Assembly: GCF_015351245.1 (NCBI RefSeq)
Contig: NZ_JADKSO010000001.1
Location: 124,001-188,000 of the forward strand
Source of the DNA: Rathayibacter sp. VKM Ac-2879
Lineage (GTDB): Bacteria > Actinomycetota > Actinomycetes > Actinomycetales > Microbacteriaceae
Direction: 5' to 3'
DNA: 64,000 nucleotides
The notes below the pieces were generated by a model that saw only the letters and a list, made by a program, of their open reading frames with translations, was not told the DNA's origin and did no database searches. The stretch's first letter is position 1. Each line of letters starts with the position of its first letter. This document shows positions 1 to 8,386 of this stretch, piece after piece. Position numbers and translations under genes: made by a program.

Positions 1-528
1 CCCGAGGTCCGAGAGGCCTTCGACCACCACCACCGGCACCCCTCTGCGCTTCAGCACCGCGACGGAGTCGTCGACCGAGGGGCTGCAGCCCACCAGGACC
101 ATGGCGTCGACCGGAGCCGTCGCGAGCAGGCCCGAGCCCCCCTCCGTGTCGGTGAGGAGGAGGATGCCGGCGTCGACACCGCCGAGCACGTCGGCGATGC
201 CGTCGAGCATCGCGATCTTGATCGGGTCGCGGAAGGCGTGCAGGACCCGCTCGTCCACGACGACTCCGACGATGCCCGAGCGACCCCGGCGCAGCGACTG
301 CGCACGAGGATCCGGGCCCGCGTAGTCGAGCTCGGCGGCCGCACGTAGCACGCGCTCGCGCGTCTCGGGTGAGATGGGTCCCCCGCTGAAGGCGAGGGAG
401 GCGGTCGACGGCGAGACGCCGGCACGGGCGGCGACGCGCGCGAGGGTCGGTCGCAGAGCCTGGAGGGCATGCGGCGGGCGAGGGTCCGGAGCGTCCACGG
501 CCGGCACGTCGTCAGGCTCTGCGTCCAC
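1..528 (-). CDS. LacI-family transcriptional regulator (C-terminus cut off by window edge)
   Basis: A sugar- or metabolite-responsive repressor of the LacI/GalR family. The GTG start at 528 is preceded by a GAGGAG ribosome site. After about 20 non-conserved residues comes a typical LacI helix-turn-helix (TLARVAARAGVSPSTAS) and the hinge region, followed by the start of the periplasmic-binding-protein-like effector domain (SGIVGVVVDERV). About 175 codons are present; the full family length is about 340, so roughly half is missing at the left edge. It is divergent from the MFS transporter at 703, and two palindromes lie between them, so it probably controls that transporter and itself. The ligand cannot be told. 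Confidence 0.85.
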   Translation of the reverse strand, partial: MDAEPDDVPAVDAPDPRPPHALQALRPTLARVAARAGVSPSTASLAFSGGPISPETRERVLRAAAELDYAGPDPRAQSLRRGRSGIVGVVVDERVLHAFRDPIKIAMLDGIADVLGGVDAGILLLTDTEGGSGLLATAPVDAMVLVGCSPSVDDSVAVLKRRGVPVVVVEGLSDLG

Positions 529-610
529 GGTTTCTCCTCGTCGGGCGACCACGTCGGCGGCCTCGTGGCGCGCGGGCGCCTTGACCGCCTCCGGCGTTCT
601 GGATAGCTTA

Positions 611-638
611 GACCGACGTCGGTCGAATCGATTCGACC
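611..638. promoter_or_regulatory. Overlapping palindromes, probable LacI-family operator
   Basis: Two perfect palindromes share four bases: GACCGACGTCGGTC at 611-624 and GGTCGAATCGATTCGACC at 621-638. Both have the central CG typical of LacI/GalR operators. They sit midway between the divergent regulator (start 528) and transporter (start 703). Operator function is inferred from symmetry and position. Confidence 0.6.
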
Positions 639-702
639 CTCTCTTCGCCCCCGTGCCCCGAGGGAGGAGCGATTGCGTCGCGCCCATCCAGGAAGCCCCG
701 TC

Positions 703-1938
703 ATGACCTCCACCACCGCGCTGACCCGCGCCCAGCTCGTCGCCTGGCGCAATGCCGTCTTCACGATCTTCGTGCTCAGCGGGATCTCGATAGCGACCTG
801 GATCTCGCGCACCCCCGCGATCCGCGACGAGCTGCAGCTCACGACAGCGGGAGTCGGGCTGCTCATCCTCGCGATGTCGATCGGGGCGATCGTCGGCCTC
901 GCGCTCTCCACGCCGATCCTGGGAGCGCTCGGCGCGCGCCGCGGGATGGCCGCGGGGCTCGTGGTGAGCGCCTCCGGGCTCGCGATCCTCGGCCTCGCGG
1001 CCGACACGGTCGGCGTGCTGCCGCTCGCCTTCGCCGGCATGGTCCTCCTCGGCTTCGGCAATGGTGCCGTCGACGTCATGATGAACGTCGAAGGCGCCGC
1101 CAACGAGGCCGCGTTCGGCACCACCCTGCTCCCCCTCTTCCACGCCTTCTTCAGTCTCGGCACGGTCGCGGGCGCGCTGATGGGCGCGGGTGCCTCCGCC
1201 CTCGCGATCCCTGTCGCGGCACACCTCGGCGTCGTCGGAGCGATCATCGCCGTCACGGCCGTGGTCGCTATCCGTTTCGTGCCGCTGCGGGAGGAGCTCG
1301 ACACCTCGGGCGTCTCGGTGGCGCGCCCCCCGGTGCGCGAACGCGTCGCCGCCTCCCTCGGTGTCTGGCGCGACGGGCGACTCGTGCTCATCGGCATCAT
1401 CATGCTCGGGATGGCCTTCGCGGAGGGCTCGGCGAACGACTGGCTGACCCTCGCGATGGTCGACGGGCATGGCACCGACAAGACCACCGCGGCCATCGTC
1501 TTCGGCGTGTTCGTCGCCGCGATGACGATCGGCCGCGTGATCGGCGGCCCCGTGCTCGACCGGTTCGGCCGCGTGCCCGTGCTGCGGGCCTCGGCGCTGC
1601 TCGCCGTCGTCGGAATCCTGCTCTTCGTGCTCGGGCCGATCGACGCGCTCGTCATCGTCGGAGCGGTCGCCTGGGGGCTCGGCTGCTCGCTCGGCTTCCC
1701 CGTCGGCATGTCCGCCGCGGCGGAGGGACCCCACTCGGCAGCACGCGTCAGCGCGGTCGCCATGCTCGGCTACGTCGCTTTCCTCGTCGGACCTCCCGCG
1801 ATCGGCTTCCTCGGCGAGCACTTCGGCATCCTGAACGCACTGTTCCTGGTGCTCGCGCTGGTCGTGGTCGCCGGCATCGCCTCCCCGGCCGCTCGCAGCA
1901 CCCGCCTCGACGCCCGCGACGAGACTGCCGCCGCCTAG
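703..1938 (+). CDS. MFS transporter, YbjJ-like
   Basis: A twelve-helix major facilitator superfamily permease in the cytoplasmic membrane; the substrate is unknown. Hydrophobic segments run the whole length, with a polar central loop near residues 190-215 separating the two six-helix halves. The N-terminal stretch ([11 protein letters not shown], then GARRGMAAG between helices 2 and 3) resembles YbjJ-type MFS proteins. The ATG at 703 has AGGAAG seven bases upstream and was preferred. A TTG at 673 behind GGGAGG would add ten residues. It is divergent from a LacI-type regulator with palindromes between, suggesting substrate-inducible export or import. The gene ends inside a terminator hairpin. 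Confidence 0.85.
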   Translation: MTSTTALTRAQLVAWRNAVFTIFVLSGISIATWISRTPAIRDELQLTTAGVGLLILAMSIGAIVGLALSTPILGALGARRGMAAGLVVSASGLAILGLAADTVGVLPLAFAGMVLLGFGNGAVDVMMNVEGAANEAAFGTTLLPLFHAFFSLGTVAGALMGAGASALAIPVAAHLGVVGAIIAVTAVVAIRFVPLREELDTSGVSVARPPVRERVAASLGVWRDGRLVLIGIIMLGMAFAEGSANDWLTLAMVDGHGTDKTTAAIVFGVFVAAMTIGRVIGGPVLDRFGRVPVLRASALLAVVGILLFVLGPIDALVIVGAVAWGLGCSLGFPVGMSAAAEGPHSAARVSAVAMLGYVAFLVGPPAIGFLGEHFGILNALFLVLALVVVAGIASPAARSTRLDARDETAAA

Positions 1939-1969
1939 ACGGCGCCCGCGCCGGAGGACGCGCCGTCTA
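1936..1969 (+). terminator. Hairpin terminator of the MFS gene
   Basis: A perfect 10-base-pair stem (TAGACGGCGC at 1936-1945, GCGCCGTCTA at 1960-1969) begins with the stop codon of the transporter and ends eleven bases before the nucS start. There is no clear T tract, which is common in high-GC actinobacteria. Confidence 0.6.
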
Positions 1970-1979
1970 TCCTCGTCGG

Positions 1980-2675
1980 GTGCGTCTCGTCATCGCGCGC
2001 TGCTCCGTCGACTACACCGGCCGTCTCAGCGCCCACCTCCCGCTCGCCACGCGTCTGCTCCTCGTGAAGGCCGATGGCAGTGTCCTCGTGCATTCCGACG
2101 GCGGCTCCTACAAGCCGCTCAACTGGATGAGCCCGCCCTGCACCCTCACCACCGCTGTGCCCGACGAAGCGGCCCTGGAGGCAGGCGTGATCGAGCAGTG
2201 GACGGTCGCGCATCGCAAGACCGGCGACGCCCTCGTCGTCTCGATCCACGAAGTGCTCCACGATTCAGCCCATGAACTCGGCGTCGATCCCGGCCTCGTG
2301 AAAGACGGCGTCGAAGCGCATCTCCAGCGACTGCTCGCCGAACAGATCGACCTTCTCGGAGACGGGCACACGCTCGTTCGTCGGGAGTACATGACCGCCA
2401 TCGGACCGGTCGACATCCTGGCACGGGATTCCTCCGGCGCCGCGGTCGCCGTCGAGATCAAACGTCGCGGAGAGATCGACGGAGTCGAGCAGCTCACCCG
2501 CTATCTGGAGCTGATGAATCGCGATCCGCACCTGTTCCCGGTCACGGGAGTGTTCGCCGCACAGGAGATCAAACCGCAGGCCAGGACGCTGGCTCAGGAT
2601 CGCGGGATCCGCTGCGTGATACTCGACTACGAGGCGATGCGCGGGGTCGACGATTCTCATACGCGGCTGTTCTGA
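1980..2675 (+). CDS. nucS: Mismatch-specific endonuclease NucS/EndoMS
   Basis: NucS cuts both strands at mismatches and provides non-canonical mismatch repair in actinobacteria that lack MutS/MutL. The 231-residue protein begins at GTG 1980 ([16 protein letters not shown]), as in characterised homologues. The N-terminal half is the DNA-binding dimerisation domain. The C-terminal half is a PD-(D/E)xK nuclease fold with D145 (GPVDILA), E159 and K161 (VEIKR) and Q171, all in place, so it should be active. Length matches the family. It stands alone between the MFS terminator and lsr2. Confidence 0.96.
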   Translation: MRLVIARCSVDYTGRLSAHLPLATRLLLVKADGSVLVHSDGGSYKPLNWMSPPCTLTTAVPDEAALEAGVIEQWTVAHRKTGDALVVSIHEVLHDSAHELGVDPGLVKDGVEAHLQRLLAEQIDLLGDGHTLVRREYMTAIGPVDILARDSSGAAVAVEIKRRGEIDGVEQLTRYLELMNRDPHLFPVTGVFAAQEIKPQARTLAQDRGIRCVILDYEAMRGVDDSHTRLF

Positions 2676-2925
2676 CGGGCCGAGTAAGGGCGCCGTCTCG
2701 TCGTCTAGGCCACGACGGGGGAATGCCCGCGACGGACGCTCGATGAGCGCCGACGCGGACGAGGGCCTCGCACCTCTCGCGGACATGCTCCGCGGGGAAC
2801 CTCGGACTGCGATGGCGGCGTGCGCCGGCATTGCCGAGGCGGGGCGGAGCCCTATCGATTCTCGACAGAGTCGATATCGACAGAGCCCCGAAGTGCGCGA
2901 GTGGCGCGAGCCCTCATTTCCCGGT

Positions 2926-2944
2926 GCGCGCCTTCTCGGCGCGC
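2926..2944 (-). terminator. Short GC hairpin downstream of lsr2
   Basis: A 7-base-pair stem (GCGCGCC / GGCGCGC) with a 5-base loop starts nine bases past the lsr2 stop codon. It is a plausible terminator for lsr2; no T run follows. The rest of 2676-2952 shows no convincing gene. Confidence 0.4.
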
Positions 2945-2952
2945 GAAGGGCC

Positions 2953-3288
2953 TTAGTGCGCGGCCTGGTACGCCGAGAGAACCTCCGACGGGATCCGACC
3001 GCGGTCGGACACCGGGTGGCCGTTGGCGTTTGCCCAGGCACGGACCGCCTTGAGGTGCTTCGGGTCGCTCTTCGGCGCGGCGGCCGAGGTAGCGGCAGCC
3101 GGACGCGAGCCGACGCGTCGTGCGCTCGAGACGAACTTCTCGAGAGCCGAGTTCAGTTCGGCGATGTTGGCCGGGCCGAGATCGATCTCGTAATTGGCAC
3201 CCTCGATGCTGAAGCGGACGGTGCCGCCCTCACTCGAGTCGATAGGCGTTCCGTCGATGTCGTCGACAAGCGTGATCTTCTGAGCCAC
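2953..3288 (-). CDS. lsr2: Lsr2 nucleoid-associated protein / xenogeneic silencer
   Basis: Lsr2 is the H-NS-like protein of actinobacteria: it bridges DNA, coats A/T-rich and horizontally acquired regions and silences them. The GTG start at 3288 has an ideal AGGAGG ribosome site. The 111-residue protein shows the N-terminal dimerisation beta-hairpin (VAQKITLVDDIDGTP), a flexible Ala/Pro linker near residues 60-75, and a C-terminal DNA-binding domain with the AT-hook-like RGR motif (SDRGRIPSEV). Length fits the family. The A/T-richer island at 46-50 kb in this window is the kind of target Lsr2 would bind. Confidence 0.97.
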   Translation of the reverse strand: MAQKITLVDDIDGTPIDSSEGGTVRFSIEGANYEIDLGPANIAELNSALEKFVSSARRVGSRPAAATSAAAPKSDPKHLKAVRAWANANGHPVSDRGRIPSEVLSAYQAAH

Positions 3289-3500
3289 TTTTCCTCCTGT
3301 AGTCATGGGGACTGCAGAAGACATTACTACCTGCGCGAGCGAAGAGGCACCATTCACGGACAGATGTGACGTATTCTTGCCGGATCTTCGGCGATCGCTC
3401 GAGCGAATGCCTCCCCGGAGACCGGGTGAATAGCGATTTCTTCGACAAGCGTTGCGTCCGAACGAGCAGAGGATGATGCCTGCCCCTGGCGCGGAAAAGG

Positions 3501-3590
3501 TCAGAACACTCGCAGAGGATTCCCTGTCGGGTGGCCGTCGAAGGCCTCCACGGCACTTCGGATCCGCTCGTTCTTCCCCGTTCCCCACAT
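3501..3590 (-). CDS. Candidate 29-residue small protein upstream of lsr2
   Basis: A short open frame starts at ATG 3590 behind a strong ribosome site (GGGGAGGAG) and encodes a charged 29-residue peptide beginning MWGTGKNERIRSAVEAF and ending PLRVF. It lies on the same strand as lsr2, about 210 bases upstream. The peptide looks like an amphipathic helix followed by a Gly/Pro tail and has no recognisable domain. The ribosome site is the main support. It could be a real small gene, a leader peptide, or chance. Confidence 0.35.
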   Translation of the reverse strand: MWGTGKNERIRSAVEAFDGHPTGNPLRVF

Positions 3591-3649
3591 CTTCTCCTCC
3601 CCCTGCGTCCCGGTGCTCGCGCCCGCTCGGCGTTGGCTAGCGTGGAGGC

Positions 3650-4135
3650 ATGGCACGACGAGGCACTCCCCCCGCACGCCCGCTGCGCCCCGGCCCGTAC
3701 CGCAACACCGCAGCGCGGGAGGCGCTCGAGGCGCTGGTCGCCGCGCCGAGCGTCGAGCGCATCGAACGCCTCCTGGCGGCGTGCCTCGAGGGCTCACTGG
3801 TCGTCGACGTCACCGGCTCTCAGCCGGGACGCGCGCCGCACGTGCGCACGGTGGCGACGACCACGGGCGAGCCCGTCCTCCCGCTCTTCACCTCGACGGA
3901 CGAGCTTCGCGCCGCGGTGCCGCGCCAGCAGCACCCGCGGGTACAGATGCTGGTGCTGCCCGGGCCCGACGCCTTCGCCCTCATCGACACGGCCGACTTC
4001 GTCGCCGTGCAGCTCGATGCGGGATCCATCGCGCAGGTCGTCACACGCCGGTTCGTCGAGGAGGCGCTCGCCCGCAGGAGCCTGCTCGGCGGGCCTCCCG
4101 CCGCAGCCGGGGCCGACGCGCCTCCGGCACCCTGA
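3650..4135 (+). CDS. SseB-family protein
   Basis: Similar to the SseB N-terminal domain found in many actinobacterial housekeeping contexts; the molecular function is not established. The 161-residue protein has the typical pattern of a helix (YRNTAAREALEALVAAP), a central beta core with the VLPLFTSTDELRAAVP signature, and VLPGPDAFALIDTAD. The ATG at 3650 follows GTGGAGGC. It lies upstream of and in the same direction as a HAD phosphatase, 88 bases away, so they may be co-transcribed. The last 15 residues are a low-complexity Ala/Pro tail. Confidence 0.75.
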   Translation: MARRGTPPARPLRPGPYRNTAAREALEALVAAPSVERIERLLAACLEGSLVVDVTGSQPGRAPHVRTVATTTGEPVLPLFTSTDELRAAVPRQQHPRVQMLVLPGPDAFALIDTADFVAVQLDAGSIAQVVTRRFVEEALARRSLLGGPPAAAGADAPPAP

Positions 4136-4223
4136 CCCGGCGGACCTCACGACCCCCGAACGCCCGTAGAGTGTCAGACCCGACCCTGTCGGGTCGCCCG
4201 CCCCACGGAGTTCAGGAGCCGCC

Positions 4224-4919
4224 ATGTCCCACACGACCCCCGCCCCCACGGGCACCGGCGAGCGCTCCCGCACGTGGTCCTGCATCCTGTTCGACCTCGA
4301 CGGCACGATCACCGACTCCGCTCCTGGCATCACCGCGACGCTCGTCGACACCTTCGTCGAGCTCGGTCGCCCCGTCCCGACGCCGGTCGAGCTGCTCGCC
4401 TACGTCGGTCCGCCACTGCTCGACGCCTTCCGCGCCCTCGGAGGCATGAGCGTCGAGGAGGCGCAGGATGCGCTGGTCGTCTACCGCCGGCGCTACAACG
4501 CGGGCGGCCTGTTCGACTCCTCCGTCTACCCCGGACTGCCCGAGGTGTTGGCGCGCATCGCCGAAGCCGGCGTGCCGCTGTCGCTCGCGACGTCGAAGCC
4601 GGAATCGGCGGCCACGCGCATCCTCGAGCACTACGGGCTCGCGCACTACTTCACGGTGATCTGCGGCGCCTCCGAGGACGAGGTGCGCAGCGCGAAGGCC
4701 GATGTCGTCGAGGAGGCTCTGCGCCGACTTCGCGAGCTCGGGGTCGATCTGTCCACGCCGGTCATGGTCGGCGATCGCGAGCACGATGTGCACGGCGCCG
4801 CAGCGCACGGAGTGCCGACGATCATGGTCGAGTGGGGCTACGGATCGCCGCTCGAGGCCGTCGGCACGATCGCGCTGGTCTCTGGGGCCGCCGAACTCGC
4901 GGATCTCCTGCTCCCCTGA
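4224..4919 (+). CDS. HAD-superfamily hydrolase, phosphoglycolate-phosphatase-like
   Basis: A phosphatase of the Gph/PGMB branch of the haloacid dehalogenase superfamily. Motif I, FDLDGTITDS, carries the nucleophile and acid Asp pair. A helical cap follows (about residues 30-100). Motif II is TSKPES, the motif III lysine lies near SAKADVV, and motif IV is VGDREHDV. All catalytic residues are present. At 231 residues it matches the family. The phosphate ester used cannot be told; phosphoglycolate or a sugar phosphate is likely. It precedes a small membrane protein by 18 bases. Confidence 0.85.
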   Translation: MSHTTPAPTGTGERSRTWSCILFDLDGTITDSAPGITATLVDTFVELGRPVPTPVELLAYVGPPLLDAFRALGGMSVEEAQDALVVYRRRYNAGGLFDSSVYPGLPEVLARIAEAGVPLSLATSKPESAATRILEHYGLAHYFTVICGASEDEVRSAKADVVEEALRRLRELGVDLSTPVMVGDREHDVHGAAAHGVPTIMVEWGYGSPLEAVGTIALVSGAAELADLLLP

Positions 4920-4937
4920 CCTGCGTACGATGAGCGC

Positions 4938-5108
4938 ATGACTGGTCTGGGCGTCGTCCTCTCGTTGGTGCTGTTTCTGGGCGGAATCCTCGTCCTCGGC
5001 AATTCGTTCCTGCTGCCCGACATCGCGGGGTTCCTCTTCTTCGGCGGCATCGTGATGATCTCGCTCTCGCTCGCCGTCGCGTTCCACCTCCTGCCGAAGT
5101 CGCAGTAG
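4938..5108 (+). CDS. Small two-helix membrane protein, 56 residues
   Basis: ATG 4938 opens a 56-residue protein with two hydrophobic segments (MTGLGVVLSLVLFLGGILVL and FLFFGGIVMISLSLAVAF) joined by a short NSFLLPDIAG loop, ending HLLPKSQ. It lies 18 bases after the HAD phosphatase stop on the same strand and may share its transcript. The regular hydrophobic pattern and position support a real gene; function is unknown. Confidence 0.6.
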   Translation: MTGLGVVLSLVLFLGGILVLGNSFLLPDIAGFLFFGGIVMISLSLAVAFHLLPKSQ

Positions 5109-5134
5109 TCACCGCGGCACTGCGCGCGACCCGG

Positions 5135-5611
5135 CTAGCCCAGGGTGCTCGCGTCGAGGTTGATCACGGCGTTGATGTAGACCGCCTCGCCCGCGCCCGC
5201 GACCGTCGGATTCATCCGTAGCAGCTGCTGGACGGGGATCCCGAAGCGCTGGGCGATGTCGAAGAACGTGTCCCCCTGCACCACCGTGTAGCTGACGATG
5301 TCACCCGCGCCGTTCAGCGTGGGAGTGCCGTTCGCTCCGGGAACGGCACCGCTGTCGCTTGCGAACGCCGTCTGCGGGATGTCCGGAGTCGCGTTCGGCG
5401 TGAAGGTCACGGTCGCCTCAGGGACGGGTGCGAAGACCGTGGCCGTGGCCTGGGGCAGCGCCGCGGTGACCGTCGGATCGGGAGTGGGCGTCGCGGGAGC
5501 CGAGGCGAAGACGGTGACCGTCACGGTCGGTGCTGGAGCGGGAGCCGCGCACGCCGACAGGCTCGACGCGAGGAGGAGCGCTGCGGCGCCTCCGATGAAC
5601 CGTGCGCGCAT
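5135..5611 (-). CDS. LysM-domain lipoprotein
   Basis: A secreted, membrane-anchored protein likely to bind cell-wall peptidoglycan. From ATG 5611 (GAGGCGGGG ribosome site) it has a basic n-region, a hydrophobic core and a lipobox ending SLSAC. A long Pro/Thr/Ala/Val-rich spacer follows (about residues 25-100). The C-terminal LysM domain has the signature YTVVQGDTFFDIAQRFGIPV...LLRMNP. Length is 158 residues. A GTG at 5629 would add six residues but fits the signal peptide less well. It is convergent with the small membrane gene to its left. Confidence 0.88.
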   Translation of the reverse strand: MRARFIGGAAALLLASSLSACAAPAPAPTVTVTVFASAPATPTPDPTVTAALPQATATVFAPVPEATVTFTPNATPDIPQTAFASDSGAVPGANGTPTLNGAGDIVSYTVVQGDTFFDIAQRFGIPVQQLLRMNPTVAGAGEAVYINAVINLDASTLG

Positions 5612-5708
5612 GTCCCCGCCTCTCTGCACCGATCCCCGGGCGTCTCGGAGAACACACTAGGAGACGCAGCAGACCCGAGTGGCCCTTGGTCCTCTCGGGC
5701 CGGCGCGC

Positions 5709-6011
5709 TCAGGCGGGCGGCTCCGACAGGACGCGCAAGCCGCCTCCACTGTTCGCAGCGTCCATCAGGAGCTCCACCCACGTCGGGTTGATCGTGGGCT
5801 GCCTGCTCCCGGCGAAGTGGAACTGCAGCGCGATGTTGGGGTTCATCCAGAAGGAATGCCGACCCCGCGCGCCCTCCGGCATCGAATCGAGGGTGAGGCT
5901 GAAGCGCTCGTCGCGCCGGAACTTCGCGTAGATCACGATCTGGAGATGGGCGAGGGTCCGGTCCTCGATCTCGATCACAGCCGGCGGCGTGCCGTAGAGG
6001 AACTGACCCAT
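5709..6011 (-). CDS. DUF7882-family protein
   Basis: A 100-residue protein of the DUF7882 type, common in Microbacteriaceae next to MarR regulators. Visible hallmarks are MGQFLYGTPPAVIEIEDRTL at the start, AHLQIVIYAKFRRDE, a central RGRHSFWMNPNIALQF and a C-terminal WVELLMDAANS. It probably forms a small beta-rich fold; no enzymatic residues are evident and the role is unknown. It lies 44 bases downstream of a MarR gene on the same strand, with an inverted repeat between them. Confidence 0.8.
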   Translation of the reverse strand: MGQFLYGTPPAVIEIEDRTLAHLQIVIYAKFRRDERFSLTLDSMPEGARGRHSFWMNPNIALQFHFAGSRQPTINPTWVELLMDAANSGGGLRVLSEPPA

Positions 6012-6037
6012 GTCTCCACCCTATCCGCGGAGGAGTC

Positions 6038-6061
6038 AATTACTAGAGAAGCTAGCTAATT
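6038..6061. promoter_or_regulatory. Inverted repeat, candidate MarR operator
   Basis: Arms AATTACTAG (6038-6046) and CTAGCTAATT (6052-6061) are separated by 5 bases and form an A/T-rich inverted repeat in GC-rich surroundings. It overlaps the marR stop codon and lies just upstream of the DUF7882 start at 6011. MarR dimers bind this kind of site; the assignment is inferred. Confidence 0.45.
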
Positions 6062-6577
6062 CTCCGGATCATCGACGTCCGCGGCGATCTCGTCGACGGC
6101 GGCGCTCATCCGGCGGAGGAAGGTGACGACGATCTCGGCCTCGGAGGCGTCCAGATCCTCGGCGATCTCGAGCATCCGACGGTGCATCGCCTGGAGTGTC
6201 TCGCGCACCTCCCGGTCGCTGTCGACCGTCGCCTCGACGACGATCCCGCGGCGGTCGGTCGGGTGGGGCTTGCGCACCAGATGGCCGCTCCGCACGAGGC
6301 GGTCGATCAGCACGGTCGTCGAGGCCGACGAGATCGAGAGGTGCGTGGCGAGGTCCTTGCCACTGACGAGAGCACCCTCGCGCTGCCGGCGGAGGAGGTA
6401 CTGGATCGCGACGAGGTCGGTCTCGCCCATCGCCATCTTCTCGCGGGTGCGTCGACGCATCGACATCTCCGAGACGCGGTAGCCGCGCATGGCGCCGAGC
6501 ACCTCGACGGCGCGCCGAGTGGAGGAGTCGTCGGGGTACCAGTAGCCCCCGCCGCGGGAGGCGGTGGTCTCGGTCAT
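6056..6577 (-). CDS. MarR-family winged-helix regulator
   Basis: A 173-residue dimeric DNA-binding regulator. After about 45 N-terminal residues (GGGYWYPDDSSTRRAVEVLG) come the winged-helix features: a DLVAIQYLLRRQ helix, LATHLSISSASTTVLIDRL as helix-turn-helix, and the wing VRKPHPTDRRGIVVEAT with the conserved DxR. The C-terminal helices form the dimer interface. The ATG at 6577 was chosen. It heads a likely operon with the DUF7882 gene. The ligand is unknown; the family usually senses phenolics or oxidants. Confidence 0.9.
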   Translation of the reverse strand: MTETTASRGGGYWYPDDSSTRRAVEVLGAMRGYRVSEMSMRRRTREKMAMGETDLVAIQYLLRRQREGALVSGKDLATHLSISSASTTVLIDRLVRSGHLVRKPHPTDRRGIVVEATVDSDREVRETLQAMHRRMLEIAEDLDASEAEIVVTFLRRMSAAVDEIAADVDDPEN

Positions 6578-6642
6578 CTCGCCATCCTAGACACTCTCGT
6601 GACAAGGCCCTCTAGCCAGGAGAGCCCGCCTACGCTGGACCG

Positions 6643-8298
6643 GTGACTGCCACCCTCGTCGCGAAGGGCCTCTCGGGAGGCTACGCGCACCGCACCCTGT
6701 TCGACAGGCTCGACCTGACGGTCGCTCCCGGAGACGTCGTCGGGGTCGTTGGAGCGAACGGCGCGGGCAAGACGACCCTCCTGCGCATCCTCGCCGGCGA
6801 CATCCCTGCGCTCGAAGGGAGCGTCGTACTCGCCCCGGGGGACGCCTTCGTGGGATGGCTGCCCCAGGAGCACGAACGCCGCGAGGGCGAGACCGTGGCG
6901 GGATACATCGCCCGCCGCAGCGGCTGCGCCGACGCCTCGTCGGAGCTCGACGCCGCCGCCTCCGCGCTCGCCGAGCCCGACCCCGACGGCTCGATCGCCG
7001 ACCGGTACGCCCTCGCACTCGACCGCTGGCTCGCGAGCGGTGCGGCAGACCTCGACGAGCGGACGCCGATCGTGCTCGCCGAGCTCGGGCTCGCGCACGG
7101 CGCAGCGGTCGCCGCCTCCTCCTCGATGACCGCGCTCTCGGGCGGCCAGGCCGCGCGGGTCGGCCTCGCCGCCCTGCTGCTCTCGCGCTTCGACGTCGTG
7201 CTGCTCGACGAGCCGACCAACGACCTCGACCTCGACGGGCTCGAACGGCTCGAGGCCTTCGTCCGCGGGCTGCGCGGAGGCGTTGTGCTGGTCAGTCACG
7301 ACCGGGAGTTCCTCGCCCGCAGCGTCACGCGCGTACTCGAACTCGACCTGGCCCAGGGCACGAACACGGTCTACGGAGGCGGGTACGAGGCATATCTGGA
7401 GGAGCGCGACACGGCCCGCCGCCAGCGCCGCGAGAAATACGAGGACTTCGCCGAGCAGAAGGCCGATCTCGTGTCGCGCGCCCGCACTCAGCGCGAATGG
7501 TCGAGCCAAGGGGTCCGCAACGCGATGAAGAAGGCGCCCGACAACGACAAGATCCGCCGCAAGGCCTCGGCGGAGTCGAGCGAGAAGCAGGCGCAGAAGG
7601 TGCGTCAGATGGAGAGCCGCATCGCACGCCTCGAGGAGGTGGAGGAGCCGCGCAAGGAGTGGCAGCTCGCCTTCACGATCGGCAGCGCGCCCCGCTCGAG
7701 CTCGGTCGTCTCGACCCTCAACGCGGCCGTCGCCCGTCGGGGCACGTTCACGCTCGGACCGGTATCGCTCCAGGTCGACGCGGGCGACCGCATCGGCATC
7801 GTCGGCCCGAACGGGGCGGGCAAGTCCACGCTGCTCTCGCTGCTCCTCGGCCGCGTCGAACCGGAGGAGGGAGGCGCCGCGCTGGGCGCAAGCGTCGCGA
7901 TCGGCGAGATCGACCAGGCCCGCGCGATGCTCGCCTCCGATGTGCCGCTCGCCGACGCCTTCGAGGCTCTCGTGCCCGAGTGGCCGACCGCGGAGGTCCG
8001 CACGCTGCTGGCGAAGTTCGGGCTGAAAGCCGAGCATGTGAGCCGCCGCGTCGGCGAGCTCTCGCCCGGCGAGCGCACGCGCGCGGCGTTGGCGCTGCTC
8101 CAGGCGCGCGGCACGAACCTCCTCGTGCTGGACGAGCCGACGAACCACCTCGACCTGGCCGCGATCGAGCAGCTCGAGCAGGCGCTCGAGGCGTACGAGG
8201 GCACGCTGCTGCTGGTCACCCACGACCGGCGGATGCTCGACACCGTGCAGCTGACGCGGCGCTGGTGCGTCGAGGGCGGCGTGGTCACGGAGGAGTAG
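6643..8298 (+). CDS. ABC-F family ATP-binding protein
   Basis: A soluble protein with two ATP-binding cassettes and no membrane segments. ABC-F proteins act on ribosomes, some as antibiotic-protection factors and others as translation factors. Cassette 1 has Walker A GANGAGKTT, signature LSGGQAARV and Walker B VVLLDEPTNDLD. Cassette 2 has GPNGAGKST, LSPGERTRA and LLVLDEPTNHLD. The charged linker between them (about residues 245-335) is rich in Arg/Lys/Glu. At 551 residues it fits the family. The GTG at 6643 is the start. The gene stands alone and ends before a hairpin. Whether it gives drug resistance or is housekeeping cannot be told. Confidence 0.92.
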   Translation: MTATLVAKGLSGGYAHRTLFDRLDLTVAPGDVVGVVGANGAGKTTLLRILAGDIPALEGSVVLAPGDAFVGWLPQEHERREGETVAGYIARRSGCADASSELDAAASALAEPDPDGSIADRYALALDRWLASGAADLDERTPIVLAELGLAHGAAVAASSSMTALSGGQAARVGLAALLLSRFDVVLLDEPTNDLDLDGLERLEAFVRGLRGGVVLVSHDREFLARSVTRVLELDLAQGTNTVYGGGYEAYLEERDTARRQRREKYEDFAEQKADLVSRARTQREWSSQGVRNAMKKAPDNDKIRRKASAESSEKQAQKVRQMESRIARLEEVEEPRKEWQLAFTIGSAPRSSSVVSTLNAAVARRGTFTLGPVSLQVDAGDRIGIVGPNGAGKSTLLSLLLGRVEPEEGGAALGASVAIGEIDQARAMLASDVPLADAFEALVPEWPTAEVRTLLAKFGLKAEHVSRRVGELSPGERTRAALALLQARGTNLLVLDEPTNHLDLAAIEQLEQALEAYEGTLLLVTHDRRMLDTVQLTRRWCVEGGVVTEE

Positions 8299-8325
8299 TT
8301 CCGGGGCTTCGACTCCGCGAGACTC

Positions 8326-8350
8326 GTCGTGCTGACAGGCCGAGCACGAC
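8326..8350. terminator. Bidirectional hairpin between convergent genes
   Basis: An 8-base-pair stem (GTCGTGCT at 8326-8333, AGCACGAC at 8343-8350) with a 9-base loop lies between the stops of the ABC-F gene and the convergent sigma-factor gene, so it could end both transcripts. Confidence 0.5.
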
Positions 8351-8386
8351 AACGCGCGGGAGTGGCGGAACGAAAACGAGCCGAGA

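Noticed and set aside
2835-2900. Clustered TCGAT/TCGATATCGA sequences near the lsr2 3' end, considered as a repeat array
   Set aside because: Only short, irregular matches are present with no constant unit or spacing, so neither a CRISPR nor a defined operator.
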